Shown piece after piece: positions 9,384 to 20,531 of a stretch of 64,000 nt of DNA. The notes beneath the pieces are model-generated. The model was not told the origin of the DNA. It saw only the letters and a list, made by a program, of their open reading frames with translations, and made no database searches. This DNA comes from Paralithodes platypus (taxonomy: Eukaryota > Arthropoda > Malacostraca > Decapoda > Lithodidae): NCBI GenBank assembly GCA_032716605.1, contig CM064560.1:17661324-17725323 (forward strand). Reading direction: 5' to 3'. Made by a program: the position numbers and the translations under genes. Each line of letters starts with the position of its first letter. Position 1 is the stretch's first letter.

Positions 9384-9616
9384 CAAAAGGGAAGGGTATA
9401 ATCTTAGTATGGAATAATAAAGGGAAGGGTATAATCTTAGTATGGAATAATAAAGGGAAGGGTATAATCTTAGTATGGAATAATAAAGGGAAGGGTATAA
9501 TCTTAGTATGGAATAATAAAGGGAAGGGTATAATCTTAGTATGGAATAATAAAGGGAAGGGTATAATCTTAGTATGGAATAATAAAGGGAAGGGTATAAT
9601 CTTAGTATGGAATAAT
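9384..9616. repeat. 33-bp minisatellite, seven near-perfect units
   Basis: The unit gggaagggtataatcttagt plus atggaataataaa is repeated seven times. Because the period is 33, the plus strand stays open and reads KGKGIILVWNN seven times, but there is no sign that it is expressed. The near-identity of the units implies recent amplification. Confidence 0.9.
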
Positions 9617-9698
9617 TAAAACCGCTTCAAGTACTTCCCAGTATTAAATATAATAAAATTGCAAAGGTTCAGGACACCAAAAATCAGTACCGGTAACA

Positions 9699-9902
9699 TG
9701 ACGTAACTTCGGACGGGGAGATAACTTCGGACACTCTAGAAAAAATATACAATGAACCCCAGTTATGGGATAAATACATGTTATGGAAAAACAAGTATGT
9801 CTGCGGTGTTCTTCCATAATGCAGTTATTTTTCCATAACTGTAGCTTACATACTGTTATCCAGAAATGTCCGAAGTATAGCCCCCGTCCGAAGCTAGGTC
9901 AT
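9699..9902. mobile_element. Palindromic MITE (CTTCGGACGGGG ends)
   Basis: About 204 bp. Left end ATGACGTAACTTCGGACGGG and right end, complemented, ATGACCTAGCTTCGGACGGG. Each end also carries a second inner TTCGGACA box. The target duplication is unclear. Confidence 0.6.
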
Positions 9903-10319
9903 TTCACGGTATGCCTCTTGACCATTCAAATAGATTGGTGCACGGATGCAGCGACCCCACCGCCCGACACTTCGGTAGTGCAGTCAGCCTCTGTAGCAGT
10001 TACAGTGATTTCTTGTTACTGCCTTATTGTAGCACGGTTAAGGCTGGTGTGGTGTGGATTCACTAGGTTCAAGTGCTTCGGGGGGACTTATTTGAGTCAT
10101 GCTGAGACCCTGTTAGCACTATACCAACATCGTTCACAGTTATGACATGATGGGGCTGTGTTGTGGCAAGTGGCAAGCCGTGTATTACATTTTTAGTGAA
10201 TGTTTCAGATCCACCGTATACTAGGCGTATAATGTACAAAAAAACATGTACTATGAGGATGGACTACACAGTAATGCCATTAATACAGGGGTGACATTGG
10301 TGATGTTGATGCTACTCAC
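9903..10319. other. Intron, nothing recognised
   Basis: Mixed-composition intron sequence. No exon-like frame with splice sites and no repeat boundary is seen. Confidence 0.5.
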
Positions 10320-10376
10320 TTTCTTCATGAGGGGTTCAACAATAACGTTATGGTTGGAGTAGTAGGCTTTATGAAG
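10320..10376 (-). pseudogene. Diverged tandem copy of the 3' end of the middle DH exon
   Basis: Reading the minus strand, this segment gives YYSNHNVIVEPLMKK followed by a good donor GTGAGT. It matches YCSNHNVTAEPLMKK plus GTAAGT at the end of the exon at 10979-11149. About 57-60 bp are clearly alignable, and several differences are synonymous. An AG (CTCCTCAG) at 10377-10378 would define an exact 19-codon, phase 0-0 exon. Upstream of that the similarity fades and the frame meets a TGA. It is either a relic of exon duplication or a small alternative exon. Confidence 0.7.
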
Positions 10377-10689
10377 CTGAGGAGTTCTAACTCAATGACT
10401 GCGGGCTGTTATATAAAAAATACGGTCATCACTGCGGCACTTGTCATATGACAATTGCCAAATTTCTTCCTTGAACAAGGACTGGGTGACAGGCGAGCGA
10501 GTATAAGCAGCGCGGTTCCGTCCCATCCACCGTCCACCGTGTCTGGGCCATCAATATTTGTTGGATCTTCTATTTCAAACACATAATGAGTCAAATGTGA
10601 ATTTGTGTAGTGGTGATGACCCATATCGCCTTTATGAGCCCAGAGCCATTGGGGAACGTGCTTTTGCTGCTAGATCCTTTTCTTATGTT

Positions 10690-10855
10690 GCTATCAACAA
10701 TATCTAAGCTTCATTTCTTCATATCAAGTGAAATATACAAACATATTCCTATCTTTGCACAGCCTATTCAACATCTGACAGACATTAATACAGCACAGAG
10801 CAAGCCAAACATAATGACAGCTGGGACATAACTTATTAGCGCGACCGTACCTGTA
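10690..10855 (-). mobile_element. Decayed copy of the CGGTCGCGCTAATAAGT MITE
   Basis: The right half aligns with 58309-58519 in reverse (ttcaacatctgacagacatt, then ACTTATTAGCGCGACCGTA). The left part is diverged and may extend to about 10620. Confidence 0.6.
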
Positions 10856-10978
10856 ACTGGAAATAACCTGTGTAGTGTTGCTCGTGAAGGCATAATGGTC
10901 CATTATAGCCCAGGTAACTACTTTATTGTTAGTGACATTACAACAAAAATAAAATCTATTATATATAAATCTACTTAC

Positions 10979-11149
10979 TTTCTTCATGAGGGGTTCGGCG
11001 GTAACGTTGTGGTTGGAGCAGTAGACTTTATAGACTTGACAAAGTTCTTCAGCACACAGCAGGAACACTCGACCCACACATAACTCGTCGTCATTCTCAA
11101 AGGCAACTCGGTCCAGCTGCGATCGGAACTTCTTCGCTACTTCCACAAT
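10979..11149 (-). CDS. DNMBP: DNMBP exon: middle of the DH domain
   Basis: A 171-nt, 57-codon phase 0-0 exon with acceptor TTAATTACAG and donor GTAAGT. It encodes IVEVAKKFRSQLDR, then ELCVGRVFLLCAEELCQVYK and a YCSNHN motif, matching the central DH segment (G.VF......VY..YC.N). It lies 42 kb from the preceding exon. A diverged copy of its 3' end occurs 600 bp further on at 10320-10376. Confidence 0.95.
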
Positions 11150-11804
11150 CTGTAATTAATTGTCAAATGTTTACCCCTTTAATACCATACAGTACTGCAC
11201 ATGCTTATTAATACGATTCTCGCTATATTATCTATCATTTGTTGAGTCTTGCTGAGACACTGTTATTTTAGTGGCCCCTCCATCATTGACAATATGCCTA
11301 TTACTAGTATAATAGTCCTCTTTCAAGCACCCGCGGTCAGCTTGTTTGAAAAACCGGCCGCAGGGGAAAGAGTCCTAACATCATAAGTGTAACGCTAATT
11401 ATCTTATGGAATCGTCTTTATGATTGGGTACACACTACGAAAAAACTTAGTAAAAAAGAAAAATTAACTTAAAATTTGTTATATTGAGGCTTTCCAACTC
11501 GTGGATGTCTTTTGTGGATTCTAGCCGAGACGCTGAACTAAGCGTCTCCATTCTCCCTTCCTTCCCCTGCGCGCATACTGTTTGGACGTGCCTCGCCAGT
11601 GCTCTGCTTTATTCTTCGTTCACTCAACTCTAGTGAGTCTTTTGCTCATATGTATACAGTATATCCGAGTTATAATAGAATAGGTTTAGACTAGCTAGGA
11701 CTGGCAGCCCTATTGGTATGCCCGCAGGGAAGTGTTAAATTAGGGTATTATGTGTAGGCGCCATATCAGTCCCCTTCGGGCCCGTGCCTCGTGTGTATTT
11801 GTTT

Positions 11805-11814
<10 letters not shown>

Positions 11815-11836
<22 letters not shown>

Positions 11837-12912
11837 CCCTAAGCTGCCTGGCCGAACAGCCCCGAGTCCCTGAGGAAGTCCATGGCCACGATCGGGCTTT
11901 CCCACAGAGCTCTCATTGAGTGTAAATTGTGTTGTTGGCGTAAGTGGTTGTGTGAAATGCAGTCTTCTATGATGTGTTTAATGGTATGGGGTGCTGTGTT
12001 ACATCCCGGGCAGGCGTCGACAACGGAGTCATCCAGTCTCTCCTGATAGCTCAGGAGAGCTGGATGGTGTCCGCATCTCAGCCTGGCCAGGTGGACTCTG
12101 TCCTCACGAGGAAGGGAGGATTCGGAAGGATGGATTTCGGGAGGTCGTGCATGCAGCTGCGTGTTGTCTGTGAGTGAGTGGATGGATCGGTGAGAGATAT
12201 GAGTATGGATGTGCTTCTGGAAGTTGGTTCGGGGTGGGCAGGGAGGGAGAGAGGACAATAATTGTGTGTGATACCGTGTACTGGGTGTTGTTTTGATATT
12301 TCTTGGTGTCTGTGGGTGTGTTGCCATGTAGTTTAGTGGGTGGTCTTGGTTCGTGGAGGCTGCTGCCAGGAATTGAGTGCCTCTCATGTCCAGATGGTCT
12401 TTGACTTTGAGGATTTTGGTTTCTTGATGTAGGTGATCTGTGGGTGCAGTAGCTGTGCAGCCTGTAATGATCTTCAGGGCTTTGTTTTGAATAGTCTGTA
12501 AGGTCTTATGATGTGTTTCAGCTAGGTTAGAAGCCCAGGCTGGGCTTGCGTATTCCATCACTGATCTTATGTATTGTTTATATACTGTGGTGGTAGTTTC
12601 TTTGTTGTGTCCAAATTTTGTGTGAGCAAGTGACCTGAGGGCGTTAAGTCTGGGTGTCAGTTTCTTTTTAATGTTTGTGGTGTGCTGTTTGAATGTCATA
12701 TGAGTATCATATGTTACTCCTAGGATTTTGGGTGTGTGTGTTAGGGGTGTGTTGTTTATGGTGAGTTGAGGGATGTATTCGTGTTCTCCTGTCCAACTTG
12801 TGAGCAGGGTTGCGGTGGATTTGGCTGGGGCTAGATTAAGTCTGTTTGTAGTGCACCAGCCATGTAGTGTGTTGAGATAGGGTTGAAGGAGATCTGTTGC
12901 TCTTTTTGGGTC
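11815..12912 (-). mobile_element. AAC-tailed LINE, 3' end with C-terminal ORF
   Basis: Minus-strand, 5'-truncated LINE. One open frame from about 12912 to 11842 encodes the region after the RT palm (thumb) and the C-terminal domain: ILGVTYDTHMTF, YKQYIRSVMEYASPAWAS, then HLARLRCGHHPALLSYQERL and CPGCNTAPHTIKHIIEDC, a C-C-H-C cluster typical of Jockey/I-type LINE tails. The stop codon is only a few bases before the (AAC)n tail (GTT repeats at 11803-11836). The last ~60 bp are shared with the AAC-tailed SINEs. Confidence 0.85.
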
Positions 12913-13659
12913 ATGTTTCTTTTTGTTTCTGCGCCTTAGCTTTGCTAATTACCAGTTAGTTAGGAGGCTATTATATCCGCGGGACAATGCTTCAGGCCAT
13001 CTCTATGAGGTAGTTGCATTCTTTTGTTTTTTAGCAGACGCCCTGGTTCAAGAGTTGTCACACGTGGTGTGGAACTTTCCAGAGTCCGGGTTTGCTCATT
13101 TTCCCCTCGGGCGTGGGGTTTTCTACGTTCGCTGCTGCTGTGTCTTCAGAGGTAAGGGTAACAGATTCAGATCATTATTACCATGAGCCTCGTGGCAGCC
13201 TCAGTAGGGGTATTCTTAGTAGGCAAGGGGTATTTTTTATTGCTTAATTAATACTGTGTTTTAGCCCTAAGATGTGACCCTGGTTTTCATGTGGTGATAT
13301 TATACATGTTAACAGGGTGTCAGGATACGTTCTGACTAATTTGGTGGGGTTTTTGGAGGTGGCTGACTTTCTCAGATAAGTCGGTACCTCCATTAGTTTG
13401 TTTTTTTCTTCCGGCGTATCTTTCTGTGTATTGATACCGGATACTCGCCTTGCAGGCTAGAAAGGAAACTTCCAAATAACCCGGCGTGGTGTGGTGTACC
13501 ACTAGACTTCCAGCGGAAATGCTAATTCCTAAGCGAAGTAATCTCGGCCCGGCCGAGTGAACTCGACCTAACCGAGAGCCTCACGCGGCATGATTGACTT
13601 GTAACGCCTGGTGGAGAAGTCCAGTGAGGTAATTGACTATCCCTCAGGTCCTAATAGAC
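12913..13659. other. Probable DIRS leader sequence, no gene
   Basis: Between the LINE and the hAT element. T-rich at first, later a GC-rich patch (about 13530-13600, ccggccgagtgaactcgacc). No convincing ORF or splice-bounded exon. Confidence 0.4.
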
Positions 13660-15880
13660 CAGTGGTTCTTAACCTCTGGGTCGCGACCCAAAATTGGGTC
13701 GCAAGCAGTTTTGAATGGGTCGCCAAGGGTCTCTGATATTTATACTGTTATTGCTCATATGTTCTTATAATTAATGCCATTATGTTGAATAACTCGCTTT
13801 TAATCAATACTTAGTTTCCTAAGTCATTTATGTTGATTTCGCTAAAGCCAGATGACTTTTTCAGCTTAGAAATACTCCTCAACACCTACGCTTCAATTAC
13901 GTATTTAATCTAACCGTTGGTAGCCTATGTGGTATGTGGAGGGAGGGAGTGAATGAATTACGGTGGAGGGCCAATGTTGTCACTAACAGTTTTCTTGCAA
14001 ACATTTAGCAGTTAGCTGTAACCCTGATAGCCTTGGCCAGTGCATTAAGCAAATCTCACTCATTGACATTCCATAGATGTCAAAGATGGTGATAGTAAAT
14101 AAAGATATTACATTATTATTAGATGACGATGGTAATACCGTAAAAATTAGAATGTATGTACTTGTGGACATCAAACGCACATTTATGATGCTATACCACA
14201 CTCTCATAAGCCATTCCAACCAGGAAGAACTTTATGAATAGTTGTAAAATGCACAGACCCTGACAACCCTGGAGGCGGGGTTAGAGTGTCAGTTATATTT
14301 CAATTGCTAGAGTGGTAAGGTGAGATACGTAATAGTATTTTTCACTGGCCCCTGGGCCTTAAGGATTATGCCACATTTTGGCAGTTTATTCTGGCTATCA
14401 CTGGACGATTTTACTTAACTTAGGAATGATCTCTGGAAATTAAAAGGGTAAAGATTATCTCAATTTAACCCTCGTATTTCATATACAGTAGGGTCCCGCA
14501 TAAAACGTGTTCGCATAAAACGAGTCTCGATTAAAACGACCGACCTAAAATATTAATATTTAATTTTCGATCAGAACGAATGTGATCACATAAAACGAGT
14601 CCGCCGCCAAAGTGGGGCAAATACAAGGAGTTTTCATATAGAGCGCCGAAATATCGTACAAAACGTACAAAATATCGTACGCTTTCATATAAAACGCCGA
14701 AATATCGTACAAAACGTACGAAATATCGTTCGCTTTGTACGAAAATTTTCGCTTACAGTGAACATTGACGATATTGCGCCACCAAAATGCTGTGTTCACA
14801 TAAAACGAATTCACATAAAACGCCCTCGTTTATCGACCATAAACTCGTTTTATGTGAGACCCTACTGTAATATACCCTTCCTAATCTGAATAAAATCATC
14901 TAATAATAATAATCAGATATGCATTTTAATCCACAAGGGATTGATACCGGTATTATAGGAGTGTACTTGTTTATGCAAATAATTGTTTGTCAAAGTTTGC
15001 AAAGAAATGGCGATTCTGGGCGGTGAAGCCCTAAACGTGCTCCTTCCCTTTGCTACAACTTTCCTACGTGAGACAAGATTAGGATGATAAAGTACCGAAA
15101 CCGATTGCAACCACAGCATGACCGAAGATGCTGCCTGTAATCAAAATCACCTCAATTTGAGAAGCTAGTCATATCCATGCAGTGTCAGGGCTCTCATTAA
15201 TGATTTAGGATTAATTATTTTGACTCGTAGGCTACACTCCGAAGCGTCTTCATTCACACTGTATCTCTGACAATATTCAACCTAATTTGGGTCTTTGGAG
15301 TGAAGCATAATCCTATTATGTATTCTTAATAATAATGTTATAACCAGGAAATACATTATGTTTTATGTCATATCAAAAGTATTTCTTAATTTCATCTGTA
15401 TTTTTCAGGTTACAAAATGTCATTATATTTGTTTTCATTAATGTTCATAATTATTCCCTTGTATTGATCACCCCAACCTTAATAATATTTACGCAAGTTT
15501 TATTTCACTTATTGGTTTTGTTTTTACCAAAATAATTTCTATACACCTTGACTATGAGAAGCCTCCTTGTGTATTTAATAAAGCTATCAGCAGCCTACAT
15601 AAAACTAAGATTAGTCACGGCACTGAAATGTCAAGTTGAAGTATTTGTGAACCCCTTGAATCCTAGAGCTGCTCTTTCTCAAGCTGAAATATATTATAGC
15701 CACTTAGTGGTAGCCAGACTTAAAAATGTAATCATACTGAAAAGGTTATAATTATTTATGTTGAAAAATTAAGTTAAGGTCTTAGTCAAACTTAGGTCTT
15801 ATAAGGAATTTAGGGCATGGGTCGATAGTAGATTCTGGCCAGGATTTTGGGTCGTTGTAAAAAAAGGTTAAGAATCACTG
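13660..15880. mobile_element. Non-autonomous hAT element with 8-bp TSD
   Basis: Ends CAGTGGTTCTTAACCTCTGG and, complemented, CAGTGATTCTTAACCTTTTT. Exact 8-bp duplication TAATAGAC at 13652-13659 and 15881-15888. 2221 bp in total, of which 382 bp are a nested pogo-like MITE. No transposase frame survives; the interior is AT-rich with one LINE-free stretch (14870-15840) in which I see nothing coding. Confidence 0.9.
14486..14867. mobile_element. TA-flanked pogo/Tigger-like MITE, copy 2
   Basis: Homologous, in reverse orientation, to 1483-1848, with the same CAGTAGGGTCCCGCATAAAA ends and a TA on each side. It lies inside the hAT element and is therefore younger than it. Confidence 0.88.
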
Positions 15881-16289
15881 TAATAGACGATCCGATAGTG
15901 AATTAAAGTGATTAATATGGGCCAGTGACACTTTGTCACACGTAAGCGGTTCAAAAGACGAAGAAACCATCAAGTTTTTTTCATATTCAAGTACAGCGGA
16001 AGGTTAGAGACTTAGCAGTTGGTCTACAGCTAATTTTCCGGCGTATTTGAGGTGTTTATGATGTGCGAACCTCTCGGTTTATCCTTATGAGCATTGATTC
16101 CTAGAAATTTTCTATTTACAGATCTCAGCACATCAGTAGCAGCACAGGTCGGCAGGGGAAGGGGCCGATCCCGCGGGGGTGGGGGGGCTTTAGCTCCATC
16201 ATACCTCTAGTCAATCTTTGTGCTACACCTACTTGCTATCTTATCCCTGTTTTTGCACATAAACTTTGCGTAAAATATGTTAAGTGTCT

Positions 16290-18292
16290 CGATAGATCAC
16301 TTACAGTTTCTTACAGTTTCTTACAGTTTCTTACAGTAGATCCTCTGGAAAAAGGCAAACTAGGCCTGTGTATCCAGCTCATTACCAGTACTTGCACTGC
16401 TGCAGTCGTTCACGGTGTTGGCGGCGGCGGTAGCAGACATAAAATTTTTACTATTCTGTATTTTTGCTTTATAATCAAACTTCAAACCTTGTCTTCCCCA
16501 TGCTTTATCAAGATTACTTTCAAACTCCCTTATTGATTCGGAATCGACTACATACTGGGGCAGTGCGTTCCACTCATTTACCACTCTATCACAAAATGAG
16601 TTCTTTGCCTTCTCAAGCCTATTTCTTTCTTTGTAAATTTTCTTAGAGTGTCCTCTCGTTCTTGTTCCCTCCTGCATCAAGAAGATACCTTCACACACAT
16701 CCTCATCATACTTTCCTGACACTATCTTAAAAGTCTCTATCATATCCCCTCTCTTTCTCCTATATGCAAGTGTCGGAAGCCCCAGTGTCCTCAACCTCTG
16801 CTCATAGCCCGCGTTCTTCAACGTTGGTACTAGCTTGCTAGCTCTCCTCTGCACTTTCTCCACTGCTTCTATATCCTTGTACTTACACTAGTTGTTGTAC
16901 TTACACTAGTTGTATTTGCGGGAGTGAGCATGCTCGTTAATTCCCGCCTCCTAAGATATGTTTGTCATACCGTGCTTTGAAACTATGCACTGATGGTGTA
17001 GACACTACTTCGGCTGGCAATTTGTTCCACCCACTAATCGAGTTGGTAGGAAATCTTTTACTTTTCAGATCAGATTTACTATTAAGCACTTTTAGTTTGT
17101 AGCTGTGACCTCTTGTTCTCTCACCTCCATCCCTCTCTATGAAGTTTTCTTGGTCGATTTTGTCAATACCTCTAACACATTTGTATATCTGAATTTGCTG
17201 TCCTCGTTTCCTTCTCTGTTCCAGTGTAGGTAGATTCAATCTCTCGAGCCTCTCTTGGTACTCCAAATTTTCCAAACCTGGGATCATCCTCGTAGCTGCT
17301 CTCTGTACCCTCTCAATTTTGTGGATATGTTTCTTCGTGTGAGGGGACCACACTACAGATGCATATTCCATCCTGGGTCTTATTATTGCCGTTATTATTT
17401 GTTTCATGGTGTTTTCATTAAGATAATTGAAAGACATCCTGATATTTGCCAATAGTGCTAGTGATTCTCTCACTATCTTATTTACGTGGCTTTCTGGAGA
17501 CATGTTATCCTTAAATTCTATCCCCAAGTCTTTTTCTTTTTCTGCTTTGGGAATCACTTCGTTTCCTAGTTTATAATCTTTTCTAGGTCTGTACTTGCTT
17601 TTACCCATTTCTAGAGTCTTACATTTCCCTGCATTGAACTCCATATTCCATTTGATGCTCCATTCATGGATCTTTTGCAAATCTGCTTGGAGCTCAAGGC
17701 AATCCTCCTGGGTTCTGATCGTTTTAAGCAGCTTAGCATCGTCCGCAAACATGCTCATGTAGCTTGTTAGTCCCTCAGGTAAGTAATTTACAAATATTAG
17801 AAACATGATTGGGGCTAGGACAGATCCTTGTGGTACCCCACTCGTAATTTGAGTCCAGTTTGACGATTTCCCCCTTACTGTTGTTCTCATCTGTCTTCCG
17901 CGGCCTAACCAGCGCTGTATAGAGATTCCTGAAGATTTCTTCGTCAAGTGACACAAATGTCCTCCTTATCAGCCCTACAATTCTATTGGCTTTGTTTATC
18001 TTTTCTGCTAAATGTTCTGAGAAATTTAAATTATTGTCTATCACTACTCCTATATCCTTTTCTGCATTCACTTCCTCCATTGCTTCATACATACTGTATC
18101 CTACCTTGTCTATCTTGCTTGTCCCAATCCGCATGTACAGTACTTGCATTTTTTTTGGATGAAAAGGCATTAACCAATGCTCAGACCATCCCTTCATGCC
18201 CTCCACATCTCCTTGAAGCAAACCACATCTTCCTTACTCCTCACTCTTCTATACAGCTTAGTGTCATCTGCATACAGGTATACTGTACCTCA
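16290..18292 (-). mobile_element. CR1/L2-like LINE 'A' split by LINE 'B'
   Basis: Family A is seen at 16290-16887 (KVQRRASKLVPTLKNAGYEQ, NEWNALPQYVV) with a 3' tail of ctgtaagaaa repeats at 16298-16337. It resumes at 17900-18292 with YLYADDTKLYRR (RT active site) and DKVGYSMYEAMEEVNAEKDI. In between, family B is inserted. Compared with the uninterrupted copy at 25855-26478, about 60 bp of A are missing at the junction, so the insertion deleted target DNA. Confidence 0.8.
16937..17899 (-). CDS. LINE 'B' reverse transcriptase, C-terminal half
   Basis: An open frame from 17899 to 16937 on the minus strand, 5'-truncated. It has SGVPQGSVLAPIMFLIFVNY (RT motif B), then the active site FADDAKLLK and GIEFKDNMS. 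After it comes the CR1/L2-type thumb and tail: RMEYASVVWSPHTKKHIHKI, QRAATRMIPGLENLEYQERL, ISGWNKLPAEVV. The FADD active site is intact, and the frame is open to its end, so the copy is fairly young. The short 3' tail is about 16888-16936. Confidence 0.85.
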   Translation of the reverse strand, partial: GRQMRTTVRGKSSNWTQITSGVPQGSVLAPIMFLIFVNYLPEGLTSYMSMFADDAKLLKTIRTQEDCLELQADLQKIHEWSIKWNMEFNAGKCKTLEMGKSKYRPRKDYKLGNEVIPKAEKEKDLGIEFKDNMSPESHVNKIVRESLALLANIRMSFNYLNENTMKQIITAIIRPRMEYASVVWSPHTKKHIHKIERVQRAATRMIPGLENLEYQERLERLNLPTLEQRRKRGQQIQIYKCVRGIDKIDQENFIERDGGERTRGHSYKLKVLNSKSDLKSKRFPTNSISGWNKLPAEVVSTPSVHSFKARYDKHILGGGN

Positions 18293-18358
18293 CTTCCATT
18301 AGTTATAATGGAAGCGAGGCCTTTGGGTATCAAAAAAGTGTTCCGTTTGCTTTGAACT

Positions 18359-18382
18359 ACATACATACATACATACATACAA
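18359..18382. repeat. (CATA)n microsatellite
   Basis: About six CATA/ACAT units directly before the TTAA element that follows. Confidence 0.9.
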
Positions 18383-18388
18383 GTTTAA

Positions 18389-18869
18389 CCCTTCCTCCCC
18401 GGGCTGTCTTACCAAATGACGGTCGCCCCTACCCGGGCGATATGGCTGAAAAACGTCTAGGCCTAGGCTACCGTATTTATGTTTATTTTCACTGCTAGAA
18501 CTTTCCCACTCATCTATAATCGTAGTGCGGTTTTCAATCTGTATTTTGGCATTGAGTAGAGCTCTGTAAGTCAACTGGTTCAGTTGTAATGACGATTTCA
18601 GTGGAGCCAATATTGCAGAGATGTTGCCAATATGGGGTCTTTTTAGACACTAATTTCGTCATGATGTCAGAACAATAACATTGAGGAGTCTTCTCCTTCT
18701 TGTTTTCGGAGGTGCGGTGACGAACGCTTGGGTTTGTTGACATACGTCGTACGCACGGCGTTCGGACCAAGCTTAATTAGGGTATTAAGCTCATGCCTTA
18801 GATAAGGCATACCGGGTAGCGGCTCTTCTTTCGTGCTGTCCTTACCTAAGGCAGACCGGGTAGGAAGGG
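18389..18869. mobile_element. TTAA-flanked piggyBac-type MITE, family 3
   Basis: 481 bp between TTAA at 18385-18388 and 18870-18873. Ends CCCTTCCTCCCCGGGC and, complemented, CCCTTCCTACCCGGTC. The interior (gagctctgtaagtcaactgg ttcagttgt) is shared with the elements at 21906-23279 and 48100-48200, so these belong to one family group. Confidence 0.85.
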
Positions 18870-18914
18870 TTAAAGACCGTTTGTCCACAGAAGCTGTGGT
18901 TACAGTCTCACGTC

Positions 18915-19190
18915 CTAAATGGCAGCTTTCCAGGCGGTCCTGTCAAGGGCCGCCTGTGTTGTCAAGTTCTTTATTTTGAGATCGGACCGGAGTACCCGAG
19001 CCCACGTCATTCTAGGTCCATCCCTATGCGCAGCTCCCCCCAAGTTCACAGTCCGGCATTTCTTCACCCAGTTCTGATCATCCATTCTCCCCACATGTCC
19101 AAACCAACCAAGTCGGCTCGTGCGCATCACTTCACTGATACTCCTAATGCCCAGACGCCTTCTACGTTCCGCACTATTTGGTAAAAGAGA
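18915..19190 (-). mobile_element. RTE-like LINE 3' scrap
   Basis: Minus-strand reading gives RTSRLGWFGHVGRMDDQNWV, then AALDRTAWKAA, the usual end of RTE/Jockey-type pol proteins. It is 5'-truncated and lies just before the DIRS gag segment. Confidence 0.7.
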
Positions 19191-20032
19191 CCATTCGTGC
19201 CTAGTGGCACTGAAAGAAATTGAGAACATCTTCAATGCCTATTCAAAAGACATTGCCCATAAGGCTTTACATTGCGACGATGAAGCTCTCTGGGAGCACA
19301 TAGTAATCAAGTCACCTGTTCTAAAATCAACGCCGTCTAAGTTAACTTCCGAATCTAAGGCTAAACCCAAAATTCTATCAAAAGAGTAGCAGTGATAGTA
19401 GTGACTCTAGTAAGGCCCCCCCCCCCCCGGCCGTAACAAGAGGGGACGTTCTCCTTCGCCGAGTGACCACTCTAGGTCCAGGTCAAGCTCAAGCAGTCCA
19501 GGCAGTCTTCGGTGGAGACGTCTAAGTCTCACAAGAAACATAAGGATGATGCGGCGACGCCAAGTCACAGGAAATCAGATAAGGGTCACAAAAGTTCCCG
19601 CACGAAGGAGACGTAGTCGCGGCACCGGCTACCGCCGGAGTCACGGCCACTTCCCTCCGCCTCTACCTCCACATTGCCTACCATCCAATCTGGCAGCTCT
19701 GAGGTAGGGACGGAGGGGACTGAGTCGACTCACAGGGAGGAATCTAGGGAGTCTTTGGGGGGCCCTCAAGAGGTACATTTTGCCATTCCTAAATTAAACT
19801 TTAACTTGCCAGTGAGTAGGCCTCCAATAGTTTCATAAAGAGTGTGAGCAGAACAATACCGTGGCTACACGGCCTGCAGACACCACGACTATGACGGTTC
19901 TCAGGTGAGTCAAGTGATACCAGATTCCCAACCTATTGAACAAGGGAGAAGTGTATGGAGACAGTCTGAACCCTCAAATGTGGAACCCATTGTTCATTTG
20001 CAGGATAATATTAGGGAAAGTGATGTTGCAGA

Positions 20033-20531
<499 letters not shown>

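Noticed and set aside
9384..9616. CRISPR-like regular repeat
   Set aside because: Units are contiguous 33-bp tandem repeats with no unique spacers, in a eukaryotic intron.
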